Source: DATAZK01 sp965199805 (lineage in GTDB: Bacteria > Actinomycetota > Actinomycetes > Frankiales > Frankiaceae). From it: a stretch of DNA of 64,000 bases. Positions 20,777 to 29,090 of this stretch are shown here, in pieces. The stretch covers positions 62,001-126,000 of the forward strand of contig CBDATO010000001.1 in the NCBI GenBank assembly GCA_965199805.1, in the 5' to 3' direction. Numbering within the stretch: position 1 is the stretch's first letter; each line of letters starts with the position of its first letter. The position numbers were made by a program, and so were the translations under genes. A model generated the notes under the pieces. That model was not told the DNA's origin, did no database searches, and worked only from the letters and a program-made list of their open reading frames with translations.

Positions 20777-21823
20777 TCAGGTCCCGATCTGTACGACAAC
20801 CCGCCCGACCGTCGACCGCTCCTCCATCCGGTCCAGCGCCTGCGGGAGCTGCTCGAAGGGCACCGTCTCGCTCACCAGGGTGCGGATCGTGCCGGCACGC
20901 AGCATCACGACCAGCTTGTCGTGCATCTCGGACGCGACGGCGTACGGCGTCGGGTTGAAGCCCGTGCCGGGGCCGACCGGATCGCCGTACGCGAGGATCA
21001 CGCCGACGACCGAGTAGTTGCCGAAGCAGAACATGCGACCGGTGACCATCGGCACCTCCTCGGCCTCGATGCCGCTGGCGAAGCCGATGATCAGGTGCCG
21101 ACCGTTCCGCTTGAGCAGCGGCAGCGACTCCAGCATCACGTCGCCGCCGACCCCGTCGAAGCAGACGTCGACGCCTTCGCCGTCCGTCGCCTCGAGCACC
21201 GCATCGCGGAAGCCGCCCCGGTAGTCGATCACCACGTCGGCGCCCAGGCCGCGGACGAAGTCGACCTTCGCCGGGCCACCGGCCGTCGCGATCACCCGGG
21301 CCCCGGCGGCCTTGGCGAGCTGCACCGCCGCCGAGCCGACCCCGCCGGCCGCCGCGTGGATGAGGACCGTCTCCCCCGCCTGCAGCCGTCCGCGCTCGTG
21401 CAGGCCCAGGTAAGAGAGGTGGAACGGGTAGTAGAACGCGGCGGCCTCGACGTCGCTGAGCTCCTCCGGCACGTCGAACGCCATCCGGGCGTCACCCAGT
21501 ACGACCTCGGCGTGCGCCCCGAAGCCGCCCGTCGCCGCGCCCATCACCCGGCGTCCCACCCACTGCTCGGCGCCGGGGCCGGCGGCGGTCACCTCGCCGA
21601 CGAATTCCATGCCGAGCGTGTAGGGGATCGGCGGGTTGATCGTCAGGTAGCGGCCGCGGCAGCCGTCGACCTCGTTGAAGTTGAGCACCGAGGTCGCCAC
21701 CCGTACCTGGATCTGGTCGGGACCGGGCTCGAGCGGGCCGAGCGTGGTGAGCTCGAGCGCCTCGGACGGCGCGCCGTGGCGGACGACCTGCCAGGCGCGG
21801 GCGGTGGACTCGGCTGTGGTCAT
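20777..21823 (-). CDS. NADPH:quinone oxidoreductase family protein (MDR superfamily)
   Basis: A 348-residue medium-chain reductase/dehydrogenase without zinc ligands. YTLGMEFVGEVTAAG marks the GroES-like domain and HAAAGGVGSAAVQLAKAAG the NADPH site. Two in-frame ATGs exist, 21829 and 21823. GGAG abuts the first but stands 6 bases before the second, so 21823 is chosen. It begins a leftward operon with the EthD protein and the DHA2 exporter and is a relative of the oxidoreductase at 1-971. Likely substrates are quinones, enones or enoyl thioesters; which one cannot be told. Confidence 0.9.
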   Translation of the reverse strand: MTTAESTARAWQVVRHGAPSEALELTTLGPLEPGPDQIQVRVATSVLNFNEVDGCRGRYLTINPPIPYTLGMEFVGEVTAAGPGAEQWVGRRVMGAATGGFGAHAEVVLGDARMAFDVPEELSDVEAAAFYYPFHLSYLGLHERGRLQAGETVLIHAAAGGVGSAAVQLAKAAGARVIATAGGPAKVDFVRGLGADVVIDYRGGFRDAVLEATDGEGVDVCFDGVGGDVMLESLPLLKRNGRHLIIGFASGIEAEEVPMVTGRMFCFGNYSVVGVILAYGDPVGPGTGFNPTPYAVASEMHDKLVVMLRAGTIRTLVSETVPFEQLPQALDRMEERSTVGRVVVQIGT

Positions 21824-21944
21824 GCGCATCTCCAGGCTTCGGTGGTTGCGCCGCACGTTAGCGCCCGCGATCACACCGTTATCCGGTGGGGCATTCCGCC
21901 GTTCGGCGTCTTCACCACGCCGGACGACGACCCAACAGACAAGG

Positions 21945-22532
21945 GTGACCATTCCGCCCGTCAGCGGCCCAGGCTTTCGCGCCACCCCGGGTTCGCTGGC
22001 CGGCGTCCGCGCTCCCCTGCTCCCGTCGGCAGCGGTGCCGCGAGCGGACCGGCGCCGCCGATGGTCTCTGGCCGCCAGCGGCACCGTGGTGGTCGCTGCC
22101 GTCGCGGCAGCCGTCGTCGCCACCTCTGGTGGCTCGGGCGCAGTCGCTGCGGCAGAACCGATCACCCTGCCATCGAGCCTCGGCGGGTATCCACAGGTGG
22201 CAAGGAGCGATCTCGGTGACCTGCCGTCGCTCCTCCTGCAGTGGTGGCCGGACAAGGGCAGCGCTTACAACCAATACCGAGGGAGCGATGTTCTCGCTCT
22301 CAACGTCCTCGCCGTACGTGGGCGATTCGGCGAAAAGGGTGACCTACAGGTCGGTACGCGCTTCGGCGGAACACTCACGCATGTGGGGCCCCACACCTGC
22401 GTCGAGAGCATCGGCATGGTCACCTGCGGCCGCGAGACGGACGACCTCAGCGTCAGCGTGCTGATCTTCAAGAACGGCACACGTGAGCGCGCGATGGCCT
22501 TGGCCGACAAGGTCTGGGACGACCTGACCTAG
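21945..22532 (+). CDS. Membrane-anchored secreted hypothetical protein
   Basis: About 195 residues. A basic cytoplasmic tail (RADRRRRW) is followed by one hydrophobic helix (about residues 34-58, rich in Val/Ala) and an extracytoplasmic domain holding a Cys pair (HTCVESIGMVTCGRE) that could form a disulphide. No catalytic motif is recognised. The start is uncertain: GTG at 21945 is used, but AAGG directly abuts it and other starts are possible. The stop codon shares the CTAG at 22529-22532 with the convergent phosphotransferase. Function unknown. Confidence 0.55.
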   Translation: MTIPPVSGPGFRATPGSLAGVRAPLLPSAAVPRADRRRRWSLAASGTVVVAAVAAAVVATSGGSGAVAAAEPITLPSSLGGYPQVARSDLGDLPSLLLQWWPDKGSAYNQYRGSDVLALNVLAVRGRFGEKGDLQVGTRFGGTLTHVGPHTCVESIGMVTCGRETDDLSVSVLIFKNGTRERAMALADKVWDDLT

Positions 22533-23647
22533 TGGCTGCCCGGGACCGACACCTCACCGGGAGCCGGCAGGTCGAGCAGGTCCGCGAGCAGCCGGGTGAC
22601 CGCATTGTTGCGGGCGTGCTCGAGGGTGCCGCCGGGAGGCGCGAAGCCCATCTCCTCGGTCATCGCGGTGATCCGCATCATGACGACCGCGAAGCGGTAG
22701 CCGGCCCACACCTTGTAGAAGTGCATGTCCTGTAGCGGCCGGCCGAGCAGCTCGGCGTAGCGGGCCTCGGTCTCCTCGTGGGTCGGGAAGCCCTCGAGCC
22801 GCGGGATGCCGGTGCCGTCGCTGTGGTGGGAGTCGAGGAACAGCCACCAGCCGAGGTCCTGCTCGGGAGGACCGATCGTGGTCATCTCCCAGTCGAGCAC
22901 GGCGGCACACTCGTTGGCGGCTTCGTCGAAGATCATGTTGCCGACCCGTGAGTCACCCCAGACGAGGGTGAGCGGGGTGCTGGCCGGGCGGTTGGCCCGG
23001 ATCCACTCGCGGGTCTGGTTGGCGATCGGGATGTCGCGCCCCGCGGCCGCCCAGTCGAAGTACTCCTCGTAGTACGCGATCTGCTGGTCGAGCCCCGGCT
23101 CACCACGTGCCGGGCGGTCGAGCAGCTTGTCGAACCCGAGACCCTTCCAGTCGACCTGGTGGATCTTCGCCATGTTCTCGATGCCGCTCCACCAGAAGGC
23201 GGCGCGGTCGGCCGGCGCGAGCTCCTTGACCCAGCCGTCCGCGTGGTAGGTCGGGGTGTCGGGGGGCGTGCGGCCCTGCACCCGGCTCATCGCGTAGAAG
23301 TCGGCGCCGAGCGGAGCCGGGTCGGTCTCGTACCACCAGATCTTCGGCACGATGACGTCGGACTTCTCCGACAGCGTCTTCATGACCTCGTACTGGGCCT
23401 CGAACTCCGACTCCAGGAAGACCGTGTAGCCGGTCGGCTTCACCCGCAGGACGAACTGCTCCTCGCGCTTCTCCCCGTTCTGCTCCCACGTCGCGTCGAA
23501 CAGGATCGTCTCGTTCGAGAAGCCGGTGGCGGCCGGGCCGGACAGCTCCGAGATGTCGAGGTTCTCGGCCTCGGGAAGCTTGCCGGCGAGCCAGTCACGC
23601 AGCTTCAGGCGCGTGGCTTCGGGGTCGCGTTTGGTGGGGATCGGCAT
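22529..23647 (-). CDS. Phosphotransferase-family protein (ACAD10 N-domain-like kinase fold)
   Basis: A 372-residue kinase-fold protein resembling the phosphotransferase domain of ACAD10-type proteins, which phosphorylate hydroxyacyl substrates. The ATP-site strand is EEQFVLRVKPTG; the catalytic loop is VWGDSRVGNMIFD, with D in the position of HGD (WGD here); the metal motif is VLDWEMTTIGPPEQDLGWW. The ATG at 23647 is the best start. Such genes are usually near acyl-CoA metabolism. Stop codons with the gene to its left overlap as CTAG. A second kinase-fold gene is at 3439. Confidence 0.82.
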   Translation of the reverse strand: MPIPTKRDPEATRLKLRDWLAGKLPEAENLDISELSGPAATGFSNETILFDATWEQNGEKREEQFVLRVKPTGYTVFLESEFEAQYEVMKTLSEKSDVIVPKIWWYETDPAPLGADFYAMSRVQGRTPPDTPTYHADGWVKELAPADRAAFWWSGIENMAKIHQVDWKGLGFDKLLDRPARGEPGLDQQIAYYEEYFDWAAAGRDIPIANQTREWIRANRPASTPLTLVWGDSRVGNMIFDEAANECAAVLDWEMTTIGPPEQDLGWWLFLDSHHSDGTGIPRLEGFPTHEETEARYAELLGRPLQDMHFYKVWAGYRFAVVMMRITAMTEEMGFAPPGGTLEHARNNAVTRLLADLLDLPAPGEVSVPGSH

Positions 23648-23684
23648 GTCAAGACTATGACGCACCCCACGACCGGATGTGCGG

Positions 23685-24602
23685 TCAGGTGGCGGTCGGG
23701 CGGCGACGCCGGGGCTGGACGAGCTGCGCGCGGCCGCCGCGGACGATCGCGTCGGTCACCCGGTCCAGCGTGGGTGACAGCAGCCGCCACTGCTGCCAGT
23801 ACAGCGTCACGTCCGCCGGCCGGTCGGGATCGAGGTCGACCAGCGCGTCCGTCGCGTCGGAGTGCGCTGCGAGCTGCATCTCCGGCACCATCCCCCAGCC
23901 CATGCCGAGCAGGACCGCCTCGAGGAACTCCCCCGACGACGGCACGAAGTGGGTGGGCGGCCCGAGCGGCCGGCGACTGCGGCGGCGCAGGTAGCGCAGC
24001 TGCAGCTCGTCCTTGCGGTTGAACGTGACCACCGGTGCGATGCCGAGGGCCGCCGGGGTGACCCCGGAGGCGAACCAGCGCGCCACGTACGCGGGCGACG
24101 CCATCACCCGGTAGCGCATGACGCCGAGGCGGGTCACCGAGCAGCCGGGCACCGGGGCGGCGTCGGCAGTGACGGCGGCCATCACCCGGCCGTCGCGGAG
24201 CAGCCCGCTGGTGTGCTCCTGATCCTCGCGGTGCAGGTCGAGCACCATGTCGTCGGCCAGCGGAGCGAGGACCGGCAGCACCCAGGTGGCGAGTGAGTCG
24301 GCGTTGACGGCGATCGACGCCACCGGGAGGGCACCCTCCGACCCCGCCGTCCCGAGCTCCCGGCCGGCGTCGTCGCCGAGCAGCTGCGTCTGCCGCGCGA
24401 GGCGCAGGACGACGGCGCCGGCGTCGGTGACGCGCACCGGCTTGCTGCGCACCAGCAGCACCTGCCCGGCGGCGATCTCCAGCGCCTTGATCCGCTGGCT
24501 GACCGCCGAGGGCGTGAGGTGCAGCTGCCGGGCCGCCGCCTCGAAGGTGCCCTCCGCCACCGCAACGCGGAAGGCGTCGAGTTGGGCGAGGTCCCACTGC
24601 AT
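23685..24602 (-). CDS. lysG: LysR-family regulator, ArgP/LysG type
   Basis: A 305-residue LysR regulator. The N-terminal helix-turn-helix (FEAAARQLHLTPSAVSQRIK) is typical, and a long effector domain follows. ArgP/LysG activates a basic-amino-acid exporter in response to lysine or arginine. The identity rests on the divergent lysE-family gene 73 bases away, the classic LysG-LysE arrangement, and on the ArgP-like opening MQWDLAQLDAF. ATG at 24602 is 8 bases after a TAGCGT -10 box. The symbol is by synteny and family, not by direct proof. Confidence 0.82.
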   Translation of the reverse strand: MQWDLAQLDAFRVAVAEGTFEAAARQLHLTPSAVSQRIKALEIAAGQVLLVRSKPVRVTDAGAVVLRLARQTQLLGDDAGRELGTAGSEGALPVASIAVNADSLATWVLPVLAPLADDMVLDLHREDQEHTSGLLRDGRVMAAVTADAAPVPGCSVTRLGVMRYRVMASPAYVARWFASGVTPAALGIAPVVTFNRKDELQLRYLRRRSRRPLGPPTHFVPSSGEFLEAVLLGMGWGMVPEMQLAAHSDATDALVDLDPDRPADVTLYWQQWRLLSPTLDRVTDAIVRGGRAQLVQPRRRRPTAT

Positions 24603-24675
24603 GATGAGAGACGCTAATGCTGCGTGTGAATCCTGAACTGTTCTAACGGGGCCGAGAACCCTAGCGTTGCCGGTC
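24603..24675. promoter_or_regulatory. Divergent lysG-lysE promoter region with mirrored -10 boxes
   Basis: TAGCGT faces each gene: 24616-24611 for lysG (8 bases before its ATG) and 24662-24667 for lysE (8 bases before its ATG). Between them GAAC-t-GTTC (24635-24643) is a candidate LysR half-site palindrome. Activator binding in the middle could control both genes. Confidence 0.5.
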
Positions 24676-25302
24676 ATGAGCCTGTCCCCGGCAGTCACCG
24701 CCGCCGCCTCGGGGCTCGGTCTCGGCCTCAGCCTCATCGTCGCCATCGGCGCGCAGAACGCGTTCGTCCTGCGGCAGGGCCTGCGCGGTGAGCACGTCGC
24801 GCCCGTGGTGGCCGTCTGCGCCGTCTCGGACTGGCTGCTCATCGCGGCCGGGATCCTCGGCGCGGGAGCCCTGGTCACCCGCGTGCCCGAGGTGGTCGAC
24901 GGCCTGCGCTACCTCGGCGCGGCGGTGCTGGTCGCGTACGCGGTGCTGGCCCTGCGCCGCGCGAGCCGGCCGGCGGCCCTGCAGGCGAGCACGGGCGGCA
25001 CCGGCAGCACCTCGCGCCGCTCCGTCCTCGGCACGTGTCTGGCCCTGACCTGGCTGAACCCCCACGTCTACCTCGACACGGTGGTGCTGCTCGGCGCGCT
25101 CGCAGCGGCCCATCACGGCGACCGGTGGTGGTTCGGTCTCGGGGCCGCCGTCGCCAGCGGGCTGTGGTTCGGCGCGCTCGGCGGCGGCGCACGGCTGCTG
25201 CGCCCGGTCTTCGCCCGGCCCGCGGCGTGGCGGGTGCTGGACGTCGTCATCGCGCTCGTGGTCCTCGGCTCCGCGGCGCTGCTGCTCATTCAGGCGGGCT
25301 GA
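24676..25302 (+). CDS. lysE: LysE/ArgO-family basic amino acid exporter
   Basis: A 208-residue inner-membrane exporter with about six hydrophobic helices. The N-terminal GLSLIVAIGAQNAFVLRQGL is the LysE/ArgO signature, and the mid-protein TWLNPHVYLDTVVLLG is also conserved. It should export lysine and/or arginine (or canavanine) driven by the proton gradient. ATG at 24676 is preferred over TTG at 24667 because of its distance from the TAGCGT box. It is divergent from its presumed activator. A near-perfect 24-base palindrome begins four bases after the stop. Confidence 0.92.
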   Translation: MSLSPAVTAAASGLGLGLSLIVAIGAQNAFVLRQGLRGEHVAPVVAVCAVSDWLLIAAGILGAGALVTRVPEVVDGLRYLGAAVLVAYAVLALRRASRPAALQASTGGTGSTSRRSVLGTCLALTWLNPHVYLDTVVLLGALAAAHHGDRWWFGLGAAVASGLWFGALGGGARLLRPVFARPAAWRVLDVVIALVVLGSAALLLIQAG

Positions 25303-25305
25303 GCC

Positions 25306-25329
25306 GGCATCCACCGATCGGTTGATGCC
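25306..25329. promoter_or_regulatory. 24-base near-perfect palindrome after lysE, overlapping a direct repeat
   Basis: GGCATC-C-ACC pairs with GGT-T-GATGCC around a central GATC; only one base pair is mismatched. It could be the lysE terminator or an operator for the ABC/two-component operon at 25406. A 14-base direct repeat GCCGGCATCCACCG at 25303-25316 and 25327-25340 overlaps it, with a 24-base period. Confidence 0.55.
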
Positions 25330-25405
25330 GGCATCCACCGCACCAGGGCAGGGATGCGTCCGAAGGGTCGATCCGGCGACGCCCCCGGCGCAGCACGGTG
25401 GAGCC

Positions 25406-26332
25406 ATGCCCGTCATCGAAGTCAGCCACCTGACCAAGTCGTACGGCCCGCGTACGGCCGTCGCCGACGTCTCGTTCACCGTCGACGAAGGCGAGATCTT
25501 CGGCCTGCTCGGCCCGAACGGCGCCGGGAAGACGACCACCGCCGAGTGCACGATCGGCCTGCGCCACCGCGACGGCGGCACCGTACGGGTGCTCGGCGTC
25601 GATCCGGACGAGGACCGGGAGCCGGTACGCCGGCAGGTCGGCGTCCAACTGCAGCACGCCCGGCTCCCCGAGCGCCTCACGGTCGGCGAGGCGATGCGGC
25701 TCTACAGCTCGTTCTACGAGCAGCCCGCCGACAGCGCCGACCTCCTGCGCACCCTCGGCCTCGCCGACCTGGTCGACCAGCGCTTCTGCAAGCTCTCGGG
25801 CGGCCAGCAGCAGCGGCTGTCCATCGCCCTGGCGCTCGTCGGCGCCCCGAAGGTCGCCGTGCTCGACGAGCTCACCACCGGCCTGGACCCGGCCGCCCGC
25901 CGCGAGACCTGGGACCTCATCGACCGGGTACGCGAGCGCGGCGTCGCGATCCTGCTGGTCACGCACTTCATGCCGGAGGCCGAGCACCTGTGCGACCGGC
26001 TCGCCGTGATCGCCGGTGGACGCGTCGTCGCCCAGGGCACGCCCGCCGAGATCATCGACGGCGCCGGCGGCCGGCAGCAGCGGATGCGCTTCCGGGTCGA
26101 CGCCGGCCGCGAGGTCGCCGCCGAGCTGCTGCTGCGCGACCTGCCCGAGGTCGTCACCATCGACCGGCACGGACCGGGCGGCGAGCAGCTCACCCTGTCC
26201 GGCCACGGCGACGTCGTCGCCGCCGTCACCGGTGCGCTCGCCCGCGCCGGCATCGTCGCCACCGGCCTGCGCCTGGAGCAGGCCTCCCTGGACGACGCCT
26301 TCCTCACGCTCACCGAAGGAGCCCACGCATGA
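25406..26332 (+). CDS. ABC transporter ATP-binding subunit (ABC-2 export type)
   Basis: A 308-residue DrrA/CcmA-type ATPase. Walker A is GPNGAGKTT, the signature LSGGQQQRLS, Walker B VAVLDELTTGLDP, and the H-loop histidine is in LLVTHFM. The C-terminal ~80 residues form the extra domain typical of drug or lipid exporters. ATG at 25406 follows GGTGGAG closely. It overlaps the permease gene by ATGA, so they are translationally coupled. With the permease, kinase and regulator it forms a four-gene operon; such loci usually detect and expel antibiotics, peptides or envelope-active compounds. The cargo is unknown. Confidence 0.93.
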   Translation: MPVIEVSHLTKSYGPRTAVADVSFTVDEGEIFGLLGPNGAGKTTTAECTIGLRHRDGGTVRVLGVDPDEDREPVRRQVGVQLQHARLPERLTVGEAMRLYSSFYEQPADSADLLRTLGLADLVDQRFCKLSGGQQQRLSIALALVGAPKVAVLDELTTGLDPAARRETWDLIDRVRERGVAILLVTHFMPEAEHLCDRLAVIAGGRVVAQGTPAEIIDGAGGRQQRMRFRVDAGREVAAELLLRDLPEVVTIDRHGPGGEQLTLSGHGDVVAAVTGALARAGIVATGLRLEQASLDDAFLTLTEGAHA

Positions 26333-27111
26333 GCACGCTGACCGCCCCGCGCCCCGTACGCCCGCCGTACCGGACCCCGTTCGGCCCGCTGCTGCGCGTC
26401 GAGGCCACGCTCTTCCTGCGGTCCGCCGGCTCGGTGGTGTGGTCGGCGCTGCTCCCGCTGATCGCCCTCGTCGTGGTGGGAGCCATCCCGGCGAGCCGGA
26501 AGCCGTCGGCGGACCTGCACGGGATCAGCTACCTGGCCGCCTACCTGCCGATCCTCATGATGTTCGCGCTGTGCATGGCGGCGGTGAACCTGCTGCCGCC
26601 GAGCCTTGCCGCCTACCGCGAGCAGGGCGTGCTGCGCCGGATGGCCACCACGCCGGTGCGGCCGTTCCGGCTGCTCGCCGCCCAGGTCACCATCTACCTG
26701 GGGCTGGCGCTGCTGGTGTCGGTGCTGATGCTCGTCATCGCGGTCGCCGGCTACGGCGTGACACTCCCCCGCCAGCTGCCCGGCTTCGTGCTGTCCCTGG
26801 TCCTGGTCGCGGCTGCCGTGACGAGCATCGGGGCGCTCATCGCCGCGCTCGCCCCGACCGCGAAGGCGGCGAACGCGCTCAGCGCCATGGCGTTCTTCCC
26901 GCTCATGTTCTTCGCCGGGCTCTGGATCCCCCGGGCGTCGATGGCGCCGGTGTTGCGCCACATCAGCGACTGGACCCCGCTCGGTGCCGGGGTCCGCGGC
27001 GTGCAGGCCTCCCTCGCCGGCCACTTCCCGCCGGTGCAGGCACTAGTGGCCCTGATCGGGTACGCCGTGGTGCTGGGCGCGATCGCCGTCCGCACCTTCC
27101 GGTGGCAGTGA
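26329..27111 (+). CDS. ABC-2 type transporter permease
   Basis: A 260-residue membrane subunit with six hydrophobic segments of the ABC-2 family. The cytoplasmic AAYREQGVLRRMATTPVRPF coupling segment is conserved, and the last part has MAFFPLMFFAGLWIP. It pairs with the ATPase just upstream (4-base ATGA overlap) to form an exporter. Its stop TGA overlaps a possible GTG start of the kinase gene, showing tight coupling along the operon. Confidence 0.9.
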   Translation: MSTLTAPRPVRPPYRTPFGPLLRVEATLFLRSAGSVVWSALLPLIALVVVGAIPASRKPSADLHGISYLAAYLPILMMFALCMAAVNLLPPSLAAYREQGVLRRMATTPVRPFRLLAAQVTIYLGLALLVSVLMLVIAVAGYGVTLPRQLPGFVLSLVLVAAAVTSIGALIAALAPTAKAANALSAMAFFPLMFFAGLWIPRASMAPVLRHISDWTPLGAGVRGVQASLAGHFPPVQALVALIGYAVVLGAIAVRTFRWQ

Positions 27112-27128
27112 GCGGCCAGGATGGGGTC

Positions 27129-28433
27129 GTGACCGTCGTGGCGCCGCTGGCGCGAGCCCGTCGACGCGCGGTCGACCGCGTCACGGCCTTCGGACAGCTC
27201 GGCCGCCGCGACCGGCTCAACCGGGCGCTGCCGGTGCCGGCCCTGCCCCTGCTGGCCATCTCGACGCTGCTGGCCTGGACCTCGGTGAAGTCCGGCTTCG
27301 GCACGCACGACCGCTTCCGGCACGGCCTCTACGTCGTGGGGGCTGCCGCGGTCTGGTCGCTCGTCATGACCATGCGCAGCGCCCGCTTCGGCCAGACCGG
27401 CAAGGTGATCACCCTCGCCGGTCACGTCGCCCTCACCGCGGTGCTCGTCGGGGTCAACCCGTGGTTCGCGATCTTCGCCTTCATGGGCTATCCGCTCGCC
27501 GGTGCCCTGGAGGCGCCGTGGCTGCGCCGCGCCGGCACCGTCGCAGCCGCCCTGACAAGCGCAGCCGGCCAGGCGGCCGGCTGGCCCGTCGGCGGCGGCC
27601 CCGCACTCTGGGTCTACCTGCTGATCGCCTCCGTCAACTGCACGATCTCGCTGACCGTAGTCGCGGTCACCTCCCGCACCGACCGGCAGAACGACGAGCG
27701 CGGACGCATGATCGAGACGCTCAACGAGACCAACGAGCAGCTGTCCAGGGCGCTGGCCGAGAACGCCGGGCTGCACGCCCAGCTGCTCGAGCAGGCGCGC
27801 GAGGCGGGTGTGCTCGACGAGCGGCAGCGCCTCGCGGGCGAGATCCACGACACCCTGGCCCAGGGGCTCGCCGGCATCGTCACCCAGCTCGAGGCCGCCG
27901 AGCAGGGCAAGCACCTGCCGGAGGTGTGGCAGCGCCACGTCGACCAGGCCCGGGCGCTGGCCCGCAGCTCGCTGACGCAGGCCCGCCGGTCGGTACGCGC
28001 CCTGCGCCCCGAGCAGCTCGAGCGCGCCGAGCTGCCCGAGGCCCTCCAGGAGCTGACCCGCAGCTGGTCGGAGACGGCCGGTGTACGCGCCCGCTTCGAG
28101 ACGTCCGGCACCGCCACCCGCGTACCGGATCCGGCGGCGACCGCTCTCTTCCGGGTCGCCCAGGAGGCGCTGACGAACGTCGCCAAGCACGCGCGGGCCT
28201 CCAAGGTGGCCCTGACGGTCACCTTCCTCGACGACCGCCGGGACCATCGGATGGTGCTGCTGGACGTCCGTGACGACGGGGTGGGCTGGGCGGGCGATGC
28301 CCGGCCGGGCGGCTACGGCCTCGCCGGCATGCGCGAGCGCATGGCCCGGATCGGCGGCAGCCTGGAGGTCGAGACGGCGCCGGGCGAGGGGACGGCGCTC
28401 AGTGCCGCCGTGCGCATCGGGTCGGCGCCGTGA
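27129..28433 (+). CDS. NarL-type sensor histidine kinase (HisKA_3)
   Basis: A 434-residue membrane kinase. About five to six hydrophobic segments fill residues 40-190 with very short loops, so the stimulus is probably in or at the membrane. A coiled coil (RGRMIETLNETNEQLSRALA) leads to the H-box ERQRLAGEIHDTLAQG with phospho-accepting His240. The ATPase domain has LFRVAQEALTNVAKHA and GGYGLAGMRERM. GTG at 27129 has AGGA 7 bases upstream; GTG at 27108, overlapping the permease stop, is an alternative. The regulator gene overlaps its end by GTGA. It probably controls the adjacent ABC exporter. Confidence 0.9.
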   Translation: MTVVAPLARARRRAVDRVTAFGQLGRRDRLNRALPVPALPLLAISTLLAWTSVKSGFGTHDRFRHGLYVVGAAAVWSLVMTMRSARFGQTGKVITLAGHVALTAVLVGVNPWFAIFAFMGYPLAGALEAPWLRRAGTVAAALTSAAGQAAGWPVGGGPALWVYLLIASVNCTISLTVVAVTSRTDRQNDERGRMIETLNETNEQLSRALAENAGLHAQLLEQAREAGVLDERQRLAGEIHDTLAQGLAGIVTQLEAAEQGKHLPEVWQRHVDQARALARSSLTQARRSVRALRPEQLERAELPEALQELTRSWSETAGVRARFETSGTATRVPDPAATALFRVAQEALTNVAKHARASKVALTVTFLDDRRDHRMVLLDVRDDGVGWAGDARPGGYGLAGMRERMARIGGSLEVETAPGEGTALSAAVRIGSAP

Positions 28434-29083
28434 GCCGGCCCATCCGGCTGCTGATCGTCGACGACCACCCGATCGTGCGTGACGGCATCCGGGGCGTCTT
28501 CGCCGGCGACCCCGAGTTCGCCGTGGTCGGCGAGGCCGGTGACGGGCGCGAAGCCCTCACCCGGGTGGACGCGGCCGCAGCGGCGGGCGATCCCGTCGAC
28601 GTCGTCCTGATGGACCTGCGCATGCCCGGCATGGGCGGCCGCGAGGCGATCGCGGCCCTGCGCATCGCCCACCCGGACGTGCGCGTCCTGGTGCTCACGA
28701 CGTACGACACCGACCGCGACGCCCTCCCCGCGATCGAGGCCGGGGCCATCGGCTACCTGTTGAAGGACTCCCCCCGCGAGCAACTGGTGGCCGGCGTGCG
28801 CGCCGCCGCGCTCGGCCAGCCCGTGCTGTCGCCCACCGTCGCCTCACGTCTGATGGGAGCGCTCGGCGCGGGCTCGGCACCCAAGCCCGCCGGGCTGACC
28901 GAGCGCGAGCTGGAGGTCATCCGGCTCGTCGCGGCCGGAGCCACCAACCGGCAGATCGCGGCGTCGCTCTTCATCAGCGAGGCGACCGTGAAGACCCACC
29001 TGCTGCACCTGTACGACAAGCTCGGCGCCCGCGACCGGGCGTCGGCCGTGGCGATCGCCTACCAGCGCAAGCTGCTGCAGTGA
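28430..29083 (+). CDS. NarL/LuxR-family response regulator
   Basis: A 217-residue regulator with a receiver (phospho-acceptor Asp62 in VLMDLRMPG, acidic DDHP pocket, conserved Lys in YLLKDSP) and a C-terminal LuxR helix-turn-helix (LTERELEVIRLVAAGATNRQ to EATVKTHLLHLYDKL). GTG start overlaps the kinase stop as GTGA. Partner of the kinase at 27129 and the likely transcriptional controller of the ABC operon. Its stop lies 7 bases from the convergent VOC gene. Confidence 0.95.
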   Translation: MSRPIRLLIVDDHPIVRDGIRGVFAGDPEFAVVGEAGDGREALTRVDAAAAAGDPVDVVLMDLRMPGMGGREAIAALRIAHPDVRVLVLTTYDTDRDALPAIEAGAIGYLLKDSPREQLVAGVRAAALGQPVLSPTVASRLMGALGAGSAPKPAGLTERELEVIRLVAAGATNRQIAASLFISEATVKTHLLHLYDKLGARDRASAVAIAYQRKLLQ

Positions 29084-29090
29084 TTGCCGG

